A DNA stretch of 64,000 nucleotides from Taeniopygia guttata (Eukaryota; Chordata; Aves; Passeriformes; Estrildidae). Position 1 is the first letter of the stretch. Each line of letters opens with the position of its first letter. The notes beneath the pieces were generated by a model that was given only the letters and a program-made list of their open reading frames with translations, had not been told where the DNA came from and ran no database searches. Positions 15,526-25,562 of this stretch are shown one piece after another. Made by a program: the position numbers and the translations under genes. The DNA lies in NCBI RefSeq assembly GCF_048771995.1, contig NC_133033.1, forward strand, positions 5,828,501 through 5,892,500, read 5' to 3'.

Positions 15526-15544
15526 GGCTCCTGGGAGTTGTAGT
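15526..15544 (-). promoter_or_regulatory. ZNF143/THAP11-type promoter element
   Basis: The minus strand reads ACTACAACTCCCAGGAGCC, a close match to the ACTACAATTCCCAGAATGC-type element bound by ZNF143 at many bidirectional promoters. It lies about 110 bases upstream of the probable BTF3L4 start. Confidence 0.75.
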
Positions 15545-16008
15545 CTGCAGGGAGCAGCAGTCGCCCGCGCCTCGGGGCAGGGAGCGGTGCCCTGTGACTC
15601 AAACTGGGACGCGGCGCTTCCAAACGCGTCACCAGTCGCTCTGTGCCTCTCACTGAACCCTCCCTCACACGCTGCTTTCCCGACAGCTAGGCAACTCCAG
15701 AGAGCAGCGCGACAAAAGGGTTTATTTGGGAAAGAGAAAATAAACCCGGAGCCACTCCCCTCCCACCGCTGCCTGCTCCCGTCGGGATAACGCTGGGGTT
15801 TGCCCAGGGGGAGTAACTAGGACTCTGAGCCCCGGTGCGATGACTCCTACCCCAGGGTCCCGGCTCCCCGTAAGGAGCTGAGCCCATCCCGAGCCCCCCA
15901 CACCGCTCCCGCGGCTGCCTCCCCCAGCACCGGCGGGCGAGCCGTCGAAGCGGCGCACCGCCCACATCCGCCACACATCACTTCCCGGGCTTTAAAAACG
16001 GGGAAAGG

Positions 16009-16060
16009 AAAAAAAAAAAAAAAAAAAAGAGGAGGGGAAAAAAAAAAAAAAAAAAAAAAA
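16009..16060. repeat. Twin A-tracts upstream of TXNDC12
   Basis: Runs of 20 A (16,009-16,028) and 23 A (16,038-16,060) separated by nine purines. The second run ends 77 bases before the TXNDC12 start codon, inside a GC-rich island, so the tracts lie in the core promoter or the 5'UTR. Confidence 0.9.
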
Positions 16061-16137
16061 GGTCTAGCTAAGCGGGTCCTGTCCTGTGCGGCGGTTCGGG
16101 GCCGTACCCGCGTGCCGCCGCTTGCCGCGCAGACACC

Positions 16138-16228
16138 ATGAAGGCTCAGCCCGCGGCAGCCTCCGTCCTCTGCCTGTGCCTGGTGCTGGCGGCCTGCGCC
16201 GCCTCCGCCGCGGGAGGGCTCGGAAAGG
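16138..16228 (+). CDS. TXNDC12: TXNDC12 exon 1: start and signal peptide
   Basis: The ATG at 16,138 lies in ACCATGA, a good initiation context. It encodes 30 codons: a Leu/Ala/Cys-rich signal peptide (VLCLCLVLAACAASA) leading into GGLGKG. The exon ends after one base of the next codon; joined to exon 2 it gives LGKGFGDHIHW, as in the orthologue. The donor reads AAGG/GTCAGA, weaker than the usual GTRAGT. Confidence 0.92.
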
Positions 16229-18227
16229 GTCAGACAAACGCTTTCTTCGGCTTTCCCCAATTCCTGTCCCCACTCGGGGCCAGGACGTTCCCCTCAGCCT
16301 GCGGGGCCGCCGGGCGGGAGCAAAGGGCGCAGCTTCGGGCTCTGGAGGTGCGGGGGGGCTTCGCGGGGTCTCCGCCGTTGTGGTCGGGTTCTGGCCGAAG
16401 CCTTTCTGAGGGCTCTGCGGAGCCCGGGGGAGCAGCCCCGCGGTGCCCCGTGCCTGCCCCGAGCCCCGCCGGGCTCCTGGCAGGCGTGAATGGCCCTTCC
16501 CTCCGCCCGCGGCTTCCCTTGCCCTTCGTGCCCGCTCCTCACCTCGCTCCTGGCTCGCCCAGGCTCCTTGCCTAATTACCGTGTCTAATAGCCCGGTTCA
16601 ACCGGGGCCTGGGCTTCTCCCCGAGTGGTGGCTTTGCCGTAGAGGTAAATCTCCTCCTCAAGGCTGGTTGTAACCAATTTGATCAATGACAGCAAAGCTG
16701 TGGTGTGGATCCCAGCCAGCCACTCACCCTTTAATTCCCCAAATTACTTTCATTCAAAAGATATACTCTGTAATGTGTTGGGCAATGCTTTTAAAAACAC
16801 ACTGTAGCTCACCACGAAGTGGGGTTTGTTTTAAATACAGAAAAGCTTTTGAAAAGTGTTTCCCAGCTAGAACAATAGAAGGTTTTTCCTATTTTAACAT
16901 TTTGGCCTTCGACCGAAATAGCTGACATGTCAATATTCTGGGTGAACATGACTTGTGCTATTCCAGCTGGGTTTTTGCTCTCGGGATGTTGAGCTCCTAC
17001 AAACGTAGTTCTGTGTTGGGGGCTGCCTCAGCATTTGCTGTGTGGGTATGAGGGGACAGGGACGAGGCATCCCCACCCTGCTGTGAGCTCATCTCTCTGA
17101 TGTGTTGCATCACTTATGTTCACGGTTGCTCATATCAGCAGAGATCAGGTAACACAAACACTGTGCCTGTGTCCACACCTCCTGGATGCTGAACAGAGGT
17201 GGCCCAAAGATTTGCTGACGCTGTTTTGGGCTTTCTCCAGCTTCTTTGCCCTAGTTGTGTACTGGAGAAAATGTCCACTTTCCCCTATGTCTACACTGGG
17301 TGGGCAGTCTGTGGCTCCTGATCTCTGTGCAGCTCCCAAAATCTCCTCCCCTAGGCGCCTCGGGCATGGTGGGTTCCTGACTAATCCAAACCCTTATGGA
17401 TGGGAAGGGGCGAACCAAGGCTCACATTGGCCATCCAACACAGTTAATTGTTAATTACTGGAACCAATGCCTCTGAGGAGGCGTTCCAAGAGAGTTCCTC
17501 TTTGTACAGCTCCTGGATCTCCTTCATCTAAGCTTTCCAGGTGGCATTTGGCTATGTGCTCTGTTGGCTACTAAAAAAACCCAACCCTGGCAGTCACTGC
17601 TTTACAGCTGTTAAACATACCCTGACTCACCCTTAAGTCAATTGACATAACAAGACTTGTTATCTGGATGTCAGATAAAACGCTTCCTGCATCCTTCAGT
17701 CACTGTAACACTCAGAAATCTGTATAATGGTATTCTTTCTTGCTCTTCCATGATATTATCATCAGCAGGAATACTTAGCATAATAGCTTTAGAGCAATTA
17801 ATGATCATATGTTTGCCTCGAAATTTTTAAGTTTCAGTTTAGTTCACCTTCAGTGGGATTTAGGAAGCTAAATGCTGAGATGTTTAATTTGTCACTCATC
17901 AGATAATAAATGTTCACAGACTGAAAAAGAACGGCGAATAATCAGAAGGCACTTCAATTTTAATATCTGGGGGGTTTTAGTGTCATTTACATACATATAT
18001 AGAAATATTCATGAGCATGGTATGTTTTTGCTAATTAATTTCAATGGGATTCCTCATACGACTGTGTGGGCTGTAAGTATTTGCAGAAGTCTTTCCAGAA
18101 GTGGGGCTATAGTTGTCTTTAAAAAAAGAATATAAAATGAGTTGAAAATACTTGAGTGTTGGGCTGTTTTCCTCTATTAGCTGACATGTTAAATTATGCA
18201 GCATTTATAAACTCCTCTCTCTGGCAG
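16229..18227 (+). other. TXNDC12: TXNDC12 intron 1
   Basis: About 2.0 kb. The first 400 bases are still CpG-rich, the rest AT-rich. Open frames in the GC-rich part run on from exon 1 and do not look coding. Confidence 0.9.
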
Positions 18228-18288
18228 GTTTTGGAGATCATATTCATTGGAGAACACTAGAAGATGGGAAGAAAGAGGCAGCAGCCAG
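18228..18288 (+). CDS. TXNDC12: TXNDC12 exon 2
   Basis: A 61-base exon between acceptor CTGGCAG and donor CCAG/GTATGT. It encodes FGDHIHWRTLEDGKKEAAA and ends inside a Ser codon. This segment leads into the thioredoxin fold. Confidence 0.95.
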
Positions 18289-19569
18289 GTATGTTTGTTG
18301 GTTTTAAATACAGAAGTTTGTCTTCAGAAGCATTCACAATGGTTCTATTTCAGGCGTAAATTTAACCACAGAAAATAGTCTCTTTTAACAAAACTGAGGG
18401 TGGTTTAGGAGACTCTTCAGATCCCTGCAGGTTATTGGAGAGAAAATACAGAATTTTGTTAAGTTTGCTAAGGCACCAGCTAGGTTTAATCACTGCAGTC
18501 TAATTAAATTATTGAAGCCCTAGCATGTCCTTGAAACAAGAAAATATTTATTTATCACAGTAAAGAAAGATACGGTTCTCCAACACAAATGAAAGTGTAA
18601 GTGGTTCTCAAAGCCCTTAAACTCAGCAGTGCTAAGAGCTTCCCTAAAATTCCTTGTGCCTGTATAGATGAGGTCTCAGCATGAGATATTTTGCTTCCAT
18701 CTGCAGCAAAAACCTGGAAGTTTCAAACTGTAGTGAACTGACAGAACCTGGTTTGGGCTAAGCTTAAATACTAAAAAGAACAATGTCTCAATTTTTCTTT
18801 CTCAGAGTTTCTTCTGCTTCTTGTTAAAATCCAAGAAGGAGAATGGCATGCTTATAAATTCTACTTGCATTTTAACTTTATAACCTAGATCTGACAATGC
18901 TGACATGAGCAGAAATTGCTCATGCCTTCCAGGTTTGCTGTTTAATTTAGCTCTGCTCTCAAACTGATCCATCTGGCAAGTTCTGCACTCCAGTGCAGAC
19001 ACTGAATTAACCCAGATGGTACACTTCAGAAGTCTTGCAAGTTTCTATAACTTGATACTTTAGCATTTTTGAAAAAAAAAAAACACCAAAAATAGATTAT
19101 TTCAGTTTTTACAGTTATAATTGTAGCAGCAGCAGAGGAAGGTTTAAAATGAGACAGAAGAGAGTGGGAGGGATGGCAAGGTCTGAACTCTCAGGTTTAG
19201 GCGGGTTTAGTGTTCCTGCTCAAAAAGACCCTACAGCAAGGGATGGGATTGGGTGTGAGCCACACTCTCCTTTCACTGCTGATGCACAGGTCTGCTCGCT
19301 CATTTGAGCGCGGCAGCATTTGAGTGTTATTGAATTGAAGGATTGGGAGAAACTCCTAGTTGCAGAGAAAATATAAACGTAAAAAGTACTTTTTTTTTTT
19401 TCCTAAGTCTAACCATAAATCAGGAAATGAAAAATTACACAAAATTATCTGGGATGCATCAAGTGAGATGCACCAGAGCCGGTGGTCTAGGAAATTCCAA
19501 ACCTTCCATTTCATTTCTGTAAACTCCAGAATGTCATGGAATACTGGGGACTTCTCAGTTTTAAGTTCC

Positions 19570-19747
19570 TTGCGGCCGAGGGCGCGGTCCCTTCGTTCTA
19601 CCAACTGCTGCGATGGCGTTTTGAAGCGGGACGCCTCGCAGGGCGGTGTCGCGGTGCCGGGGCCGTGCGGGGCCGGGCGAGCTGCGGGTGTGCGTGACCG
19701 GAGGAAGCAGTCGCTTCACGTCCGGGTCGGGTGTCGCTGGCGGGGCG
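19570..19747 (+). promoter_or_regulatory. KTI12 promoter region (start of CpG island)
   Basis: CpG density rises sharply at about 19,570 and stays high through KTI12 to about 20,600. This gives the nested gene its own CpG-island promoter inside the TXNDC12 intron. I see no TATA box close to the start codon. Confidence 0.55.
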
Positions 19748-20470
19748 ATGCCGCTGGTGGTGCTGTGCGGGCGGCCCGGCAGCGGCAAGAGCCGGCGGGC
19801 GGCCGAGCTGCGGGAGGCGCTGGGCGGCCCGGAGCGGGCGGTGCACGTCGTGGCCGAGGCGGAGGGCGGCCGGGCGGCGCTGCGGGCCGAGGTGGAGCGG
19901 CGGCTGAGCCGGCGGGACGTGGTGATCGTGGACGCGGGCAACGAGCTGCGGAGCATCCGCTACGAGCTGTACTGCGCGGCGCGGCAGGCGAGCACGGCGC
20001 GCTGCCTCCTGCACTGTGCCGGCGGCGCGGGCGGCCCCGACGAGACGCCCTTCGAGGAGCCCGACCCGAGCTGCCGCTGGGACCGGCCGCTGTTCACGGT
20101 GAGCGGGGAGGAGCCGCTGCCGCTGGGCGCCATCCGCGCCGCGCTGTTCGAGAGCGCCCCGCCGCCGCCGCACCGCTCCACCCGCACGCAGCCGCTGCAG
20201 TCCTGCGGCTTCCTGCACCAGCTGGACCGCGTCACCCAGGACGTGCTGGCCGCCGTGCTGGCCGCGCAGAGGAGCGGGGCACAGCCCGGGGAGACCATCC
20301 GCGTCCCCGGCGTGGCCGAGGGACTGGTGCTGAGCCGGCCCGTGAGCGTGGCCGAGCTGAGCCGGCTGCGGAGGCAGTTCATCAGCTACACCAAGATGCA
20401 GCCCAGCGATGAAAACTTGCCCCAGCTGGCCAGTATGTTCCTGCAATACCTGAGCCGCAGCATCCAGTGA
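19748..20470 (+). CDS. KTI12: KTI12, Elongator-associated tRNA chaperone ATPase
   Basis: Single-exon gene of 240 residues. KTI12 is a PSTK-like P-loop ATPase that binds tRNA and Elongator and is needed for mcm5/ncm5 modification of wobble uridines. The start at 19,748 gives MPLVVLCGRPGSGKS, aligning with the family N-terminus; an upstream in-frame ATG at 19,646 would add 34 unmatched residues. The P-loop is GRPGSGKS (8-15). The middle has ERRLSRRDVVIVD (50-62) and IRYELYC (70-76). WDRPLF (111-116) and a C-terminal half with SRLRRQFISYTKMQP (205-219) match the orthologue closely. Oddities: about 110 residues shorter than human as I recall, almost all from the middle, and NELRS at 65-69 where the family has NYIKG. 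Very GC-rich. Confidence 0.93.
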   Translation: MPLVVLCGRPGSGKSRRAAELREALGGPERAVHVVAEAEGGRAALRAEVERRLSRRDVVIVDAGNELRSIRYELYCAARQASTARCLLHCAGGAGGPDETPFEEPDPSCRWDRPLFTVSGEEPLPLGAIRAALFESAPPPPHRSTRTQPLQSCGFLHQLDRVTQDVLAAVLAAQRSGAQPGETIRVPGVAEGLVLSRPVSVAELSRLRRQFISYTKMQPSDENLPQLASMFLQYLSRSIQ

Positions 20471-21063
20471 AGTGTCACCTGTGCCACCCAGCAGTGGCGG
20501 TGGTGGTCTGGCCCCGAGGTACTCGCCGCGGGAAGAATGTGCCTGCAGGCACAGTCCCTGCAGAGCCCGGGTCCCACCTGTCCGGATCGCATCACTTGGC
20601 AGCAGCAGCTCTCAGAAGATGGGCACCGTGTCCCTGCAGCAGCCGAGCCAGCTGCATTGCTGGGGGGTCTCTGGGGAAGCAGTTCCTCACCCCTGCCTTC
20701 TCCCCACTGGCATCTTGCAAAAAGGAGAGCTACTGGTGCATCCCCAAGCAAGGGAAGTCTCCTGTGGAGATGCAAACCCCAGTAATCAAATAGTGTGATG
20801 TGAAAGTGTAAAAGATGATGGCTGTAGGGAAGACTTTTACCTCCAAGTTGGCATGTGTATGCTGGAATGAGAAGATTGCTTTTCAAGAGCTGCTACCAGA
20901 TAATGTCAAACTGTGGAACAGACTTCAGGTCCAGAACTGGAACAGTCTATTTTTAGGATATGACTGTTTCAGAAAATCTGACTGACCCAAGAGAGATTTT
21001 CAACTCCACACTGCAAAAGGGTGCTGGCTTAACAGACTCAAACTTCTCTGTTTCAGGTCTAAT

Positions 21064-21069
21064 AATAAA
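21064..21069 (+). terminator. KTI12: Likely KTI12 poly(A) signal
   Basis: AATAAA about 600 bases after the KTI12 stop codon, still inside TXNDC12 intron 2. Two more AATAAA hexamers follow within about 330 bases (near 21,255 and 21,388). TXNDC12 transcripts must read through all of them. Confidence 0.5.
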
Positions 21070-23023
21070 ATTTGTGCCTTAAATGGAGTAAAGTCTTAAT
21101 TTACCTGCAGGATTAATTTACTGAAATTACTTGGCCATGTCTTTTTTCTTCAAGGTCATTATACTCCCTTAAAACCATCATTTTACACCCTTAAAAACAC
21201 AAATTGCTTAAGAATGAGTGCTGTTGTAGGAAAAAATGAGCTAAAATGACAGAAATAAATGTATTTATTTCTATTCTGTGTGAAACTCATAAGTTTGTAC
21301 TGGCTGTGATGGGTAGCTAAGCTTCCAATAATTTTGGGTACAGCTTATATAAACTCACTCTCTGGTGGATGCTTCATTCATCGTTCTAATAAATGGTGGC
21401 ACTTGGTTTTAATTTTACATGTAGTGATCACTTGCATGAAACAGTTAAGCAGGGCAGGAAGGGTTACTTCAGTTACAGTGTCTGTCTGGCACACCAGCTG
21501 CTAAGGGGCTTTATGCACTGCAGAACTACAAAAATGTTTTTATATAAATAAGTTTATCTTACAGTCAAAGTAAAGAGAACAAAGCTGAGAAAACACATCA
21601 GTTATCTCAAACCACTGTGAGTTCTCGCTGACTAAGAGTTGGTATCTCAAGGAAGTGCGCACTTTAATTTAAAATCTGCTTTTAAAATTTCTCTTCAAAA
21701 AGTGTGTGGCAGTACCAACCACCAGACCATTGAACTCTTTCAACAAGAATCACTGATTCTTGATGATAAGAACAATCTTAAATCCAGTTTAAATTAGCCT
21801 CTCCTCAAGAAATAAGCAAAGTTATTTTGGACTCTATAGAAACAATGAAAAGAAGTCAGGGAGAGGGCACTGAGGTGATGCAAGCTTTACTATGGAAATG
21901 TGTATTCTTGCTCCTTATTGCGAGCAGATATAAAATTGATGACATGTCCATTAATTATAGATTGCAAATTTGTGTTTGAAGAATTCTAAATGTTAATGGC
22001 TTCATTTCCACCCTTTCCTCATTCTAAAGTTCATTACTTAACACTGCTAAGTAGAGATTTCCTTTCATGTCTATTTACACCTAAAGAAAAACTCATACAT
22101 CAGTTCTGCTAGTAATTAATGTTGTTGTGTGCAAAGGTGTTAATAATTCACGTGTATGAAAATTTGACTTTATTTTTATCCCCTAATATGGTGCAGAGAT
22201 ATGGTGCAGTTGGAAAAAGTTTACAGTTTGCTTTGCTTGGCATATCCTGAAAGAAGTATCCATATAGGATGTTCTCGCCAGATTCCTTCCTCTCCTCCAC
22301 CTAATTTTAGGGCTGTTCTTACTGTTCTGGAAGCCATATCATTATTATATGGCAACTTAACCTCTGGGTAGCATAGCTAGTAAATGTAAAATGAACTTTT
22401 GGAAAGAGTGAAAGCAAAAATACCATGGGTCCTTTTGTGGTGCACTTTATTTAGGCTGCAGTTCCTCACAGACCCCCTCTTTTTCTTAGCTCTGGCACTG
22501 GACACCTCCATCACAATTAGCTTCAGCATACAAATGTGTAGGAAGCCGTGCAGGCAGCCAAAGGGTTTGCTGGGTTATTGGGTTTGCTGGTTGCTCAGTG
22601 GAGGGCCTTAGTCACAGGAGGTGACGGAGATGCGGGCTGTAATGGGGAGAGGTTGTCATCCACTGGATTGACTTAAGCAGCCACGAAAATCCATCCTGAG
22701 ATCTCTCAAGCAGCTGCTGTCATTAACCATTTCCAGTAATCCAGGGAAAAAAAGGCATGACCAGTTGTGTATCTGAGAAATCTAAATTAAGAAGAGAAAG
22801 TCTCCTCCTCTACACAAGCAGTTATTGGCTGGCAGCTATAATAAATTAGTTTATCACATGTTTTAAAATTAGGAAAACCTTTTGCAAGACAGTCTTAGAG
22901 CACCCCATAATCTCTTTACATCTGATTTATTTCCCATTACATTTTGCCTTTGAGGAAGCCTTGACTGTTAAACTGTACATGTAATAGAATTTTTTTGACA
23001 ATTTTCTTTCTTATTTTTGGTAG

Positions 23024-23076
23024 TGGTTTGCCTCTTATGGTGATCATCCACAAGTCCTGGTGTGGAGCTTGCAAAG
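23024..23076 (+). CDS. TXNDC12: TXNDC12 exon 3: CGAC active site
   Basis: A 53-base exon from acceptor TTTTTGGTAG to donor AAAG/GTGAGT. It encodes [17 protein letters not shown], carrying both redox cysteines (C64 and C67 of the assembled protein). Confidence 0.97.
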
Positions 23077-23563
23077 GTGAGTTCATTGAATACTAGAGCT
23101 TGCTGAAATTTCTGATGAGTCTTTGTACAGAAATCATGTAGCCATGAGAAATGTGAATTTTGCATCCATATGTAACTAATGGTATTTGTATTTCATTGAG
23201 AGTGGCATTGTCATAGTAAACAAACAAGCTAGGTGTATGGCTAAGCCTTAAAGGATGAGGTAGTTGAGTGGGAGTGGTGGTTTACAGCAGGATTTTTGTT
23301 TCTGTTGTACTGGATCAAATATATCCACCTATGTTTGTTGGGCAGGCATCAGCCCATGGCTGCCAGGCAGGAATTGCTTCAATTACCTCCTGTTCTGAGC
23401 CTGGCTGGAAGGGTTGGATACATATATTCTGTTTACTCACTGCTTATTGAAAAGTGCTACTTCTCCAGAGGGAGGGATTAAGTGGAGATTTTGATATTGA
23501 CCTGAAAATCTGAAATATTTTCCACTGCTTTTACATACCTCTTATTTTTATTTTTTTCTTTAG

Positions 23564-23637
23564 CTTTAAAGCCGAAGTTTGCTGAATCTAAGGAGATCTC
23601 TGAACTTGCCCATAATTTTGTTATGGTCAACCTTGAG
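23564..23637 (+). CDS. TXNDC12: TXNDC12 exon 4
   Basis: A 74-base exon from acceptor TTTCTTTAG to donor GAG/GTAGGC. It encodes [18 protein letters not shown] and then VMVNLE, the helix after the active site and the next beta strand. The only clear change from the recalled human sequence is K for T in ESKEIS, plus A for S before HNF. Confidence 0.96.
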
Positions 23638-24174
23638 GTAGGCTGCCTTCTGTTCTGCATCCAGGTTCTGCCTAGTAATGAAGCATTTAGACTCTGACTC
23701 AACTGGTTGCATCCTGTTTTGTGTACATCCTAAATCCTGCACTCCTAAATAGGCATTCAGGATTGATTGATAGAGCTCATTGTTTTAAAAATACTTTTTT
23801 TCAGTCTGGTTATTTTAATTGTGTTTATAAACTTGGCTCTCTGCCATTGTCTCTTTAACAGTTTGTACCTTGTGTGATTCAGTTTCCACAAGAAAGGAAT
23901 TTATGTTCATTCTCTCAGTACATAGCAAATATTCCTGTACCAGAGTGGGGTGGGTAATGCAAATTGACAGACCAGAAAAAAATATTGTTTTCACAAATGA
24001 TACTTATGCAGGTAAAAATATCTTTCTTCCCTTGCAGTTACTTAGCATCTCTTCAAGATGTAAAATGCTCAGGGTAGAAGGAACCTGAAGGCAGTAACTT
24101 GTTTCTGTAAAAGGTACCATGTGTTGTTAGATGTCTTGCTAATATCTTTCCTCTCTCCTGCCTTGCTGTGGAAG

Positions 24175-24244
24175 GATGATGAAGAGCCAAAGGATGAAGC
24201 CTTTAGTCCTGATGGAGGTTACATCCCCAGAATCCTTTTCATGG
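24175..24244 (+). CDS. TXNDC12: TXNDC12 exon 5
   Basis: A 70-base exon from acceptor GTGGAAG to donor ATGG/GTAAGA. It encodes [18 protein letters not shown] and then RILFM. The IP of GGYIPRI is the cis-proline position typical of thioredoxin folds. Confidence 0.96.
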
Positions 24245-24333
24245 GTAAGATATCCACAGCTGTTGTGTCCATTCACAGCACTGGGTTCTTACTGTTTCCA
24301 TCTAAATTTCCTGTTGAATTTCTTATTTCATAG

Positions 24334-24417
24334 ACCCCAGTGGAAAAGTCCATCCAGAAATCATAAATGAGAGGGGAAACCCCAGCTACAAGTATTTCTA
24401 TACCAACGCTGATCAAG
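24334..24417 (+). CDS. TXNDC12: TXNDC12 exon 6
   Basis: An 84-base exon from acceptor ATTTCATAG to donor CAAG/GTATGT, only 89 bases after exon 5. It encodes [18 protein letters not shown] and then KYFYTNADQ, the closing part of the fold. Confidence 0.96.
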
Positions 24418-24736
24418 GTATGTGCTGAGTTGTTTGAAGTTCATTTTTAGTGAGATGAAGCTTTGGCAGTGGAGAGAAATGATGTTACTTTAAAGTGTAA
24501 CTGGGATAGGTTAGATAGGACCTGCTTTTGTCTCCAGTTCTGGCATGGGAAATAATGGAATTTGCATGATCCAGCCACACATAGTTGGGATAAGGGTGCA
24601 GGATTGTTTTTTTTTTTCTTACAGATTGATCTGTATATTCTGTAACTGTGTTGTTTTAAAACACTTTTCATTACCAGTTCACCTTGATGTTTTCACCCTG
24701 AGATTAATGGTTGGTTCTCTCTGTGTAATCTTTCAG

Positions 24737-24816
24737 TTGTCCAAGGGATGAAGGAGGCCCAGGAGAAGCTGACAGGTGATGCTTTCAAACAAAAGCACCT
24801 GGGAGATGAACTATAA
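24737..24816 (+). CDS. TXNDC12: TXNDC12 exon 7: C-terminus and ER retrieval signal
   Basis: Acceptor ATCTTTCAG ends at 24,736. The exon encodes [20 protein letters not shown] and then LGDEL before TAA at 24,814-24,816. GDEL stands where human, as I recall, has EDEL; both are non-canonical KDEL-type retrieval signals. Confidence 0.96.
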
Positions 24817-25556
24817 TGAATACACTGAATGATACCTTTTCATGGCTTCAAAACTAAGAGGAAATGATTAAACAGACCAAGAATGTAGATGCACTGAAGG
24901 GACATAATTCCCCTGTCAGCAATGTTAGGTTAAAAACCCTGTTTGGAGTTCACACATACACAACAGTTAGAGTTTTTTCTCTGCCTGGCAGTTTGAACTG
25001 TGGTGGTTCTTTGCAACTGGGTAATGTGCAAACACATCTCTGTGTGTGTTTGAGCAACCTCTAATATTTGGTGTTAAAAGGGAGGTGTGTAGGGAACAGA
25101 CTATTTGAGGACAATGTGATGGGAAAAACTAGAAGTAGCCATCATTTTGACGCTAATCAGGGTTGAATCTCTCTTTTCTCACTGGTATTGTGTGATGCCA
25201 TAGTTTTTACTGGGCATTCCCATCACTGGGGCATGTTCCCGGGCCAGTTGTTTTCTAGATATCCAAAACCATGAATTCTGCAACGACACCAAGTAGAATA
25301 CATTTCATGAATGTCCAAGTAGCATGTGAATTATCAGCTCTGCAAATGTATTTTTGTGTAAAACTGTGTGATTCATCTTTATTTGCCTTTGGGCAGAAAT
25401 TTAACTTTTTCCTTATGCACTCACCTTTTGATTGTTCCATCAAGTGAGGGTGGGTTATGTTGAAGCTTTATGGGGTTTCCCCTTTTATTCTTTGAATGTT
25501 TTTGGCTAATGCCTTGCCATCACATTGTACTGTATTTTTGTACCAGGGTGAAAAAA
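24817..25556 (+). other. TXNDC12: TXNDC12 3'UTR
   Basis: Untranslated region between the stop codon and the likely poly(A) signal. No further coding sequence is seen. Confidence 0.6.
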
Positions 25557-25562
25557 ATTAAA
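25557..25562 (+). terminator. TXNDC12: Likely TXNDC12 poly(A) signal
   Basis: ATTAAA about 740 bases after the stop codon, followed by a GT-rich stretch (GTGTTTTGTGGTT). An earlier ATTAAA at 24,867-24,872, about 50 bases after the stop, could give a very short 3'UTR but has a poorer downstream context. Confidence 0.6.

Larger units (their letters stand above)
14990..16640. promoter_or_regulatory. CpG island and bidirectional promoter of BTF3L4 / TXNDC12
   Basis: GC- and CpG-rich block between two divergent genes; edges are approximate. Between the probable BTF3L4 start (near 15.42 kb) and the TXNDC12 start codon lie, in order, an E-box CACGTGAC (15,440-15,447), GC boxes (about 15,470-15,485), TTTATA (15,494-15,499, TATAAA on the minus strand), a ZNF143-type site (15,526-15,544), TTTAAAAA (about 15,991-15,998) and twin A-tracts (16,009-16,060). 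The head-to-head arrangement is also that of human. Several long open frames here are compositional artefacts. Confidence 0.8.
18289..23023 (+). other. TXNDC12: TXNDC12 intron 2, host of KTI12
   Basis: A 4.7-kb intron holding the complete single-exon KTI12 gene on the same strand. Outside KTI12 it is AT-rich with no other gene recognised. Confidence 0.9.
23077..24733 (+). other. TXNDC12: TXNDC12 introns 3 to 6
   Basis: Four short GT-AG introns separate exons 3 to 7: 23,077-23,563, 23,638-24,174, 24,245-24,333 and 24,418-24,736. No other feature seen in them. Confidence 0.85.

Noticed and set aside
14906-15790. 294-codon plus-strand frame over the bidirectional promoter
   Set aside because: Low stop-codon density in CpG-rich DNA explains it. 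It crosses BTF3L4 exon 1 and the promoter elements antisense and shows no domain, only Ala/Arg/Gly/Pro-rich sequence.
19360-20412. 350-codon plus-strand frame overlapping KTI12
   Set aside because: It is a second frame across the same GC-rich gene. The real frame is fixed by the KTI12 P-loop and C-terminal motifs.
19598-20446. 282-codon minus-strand frame antisense to KTI12
   Set aside because: Antisense shadow of a GC-rich coding exon, composed of Ala/Gly/Arg/Gln, without domain.
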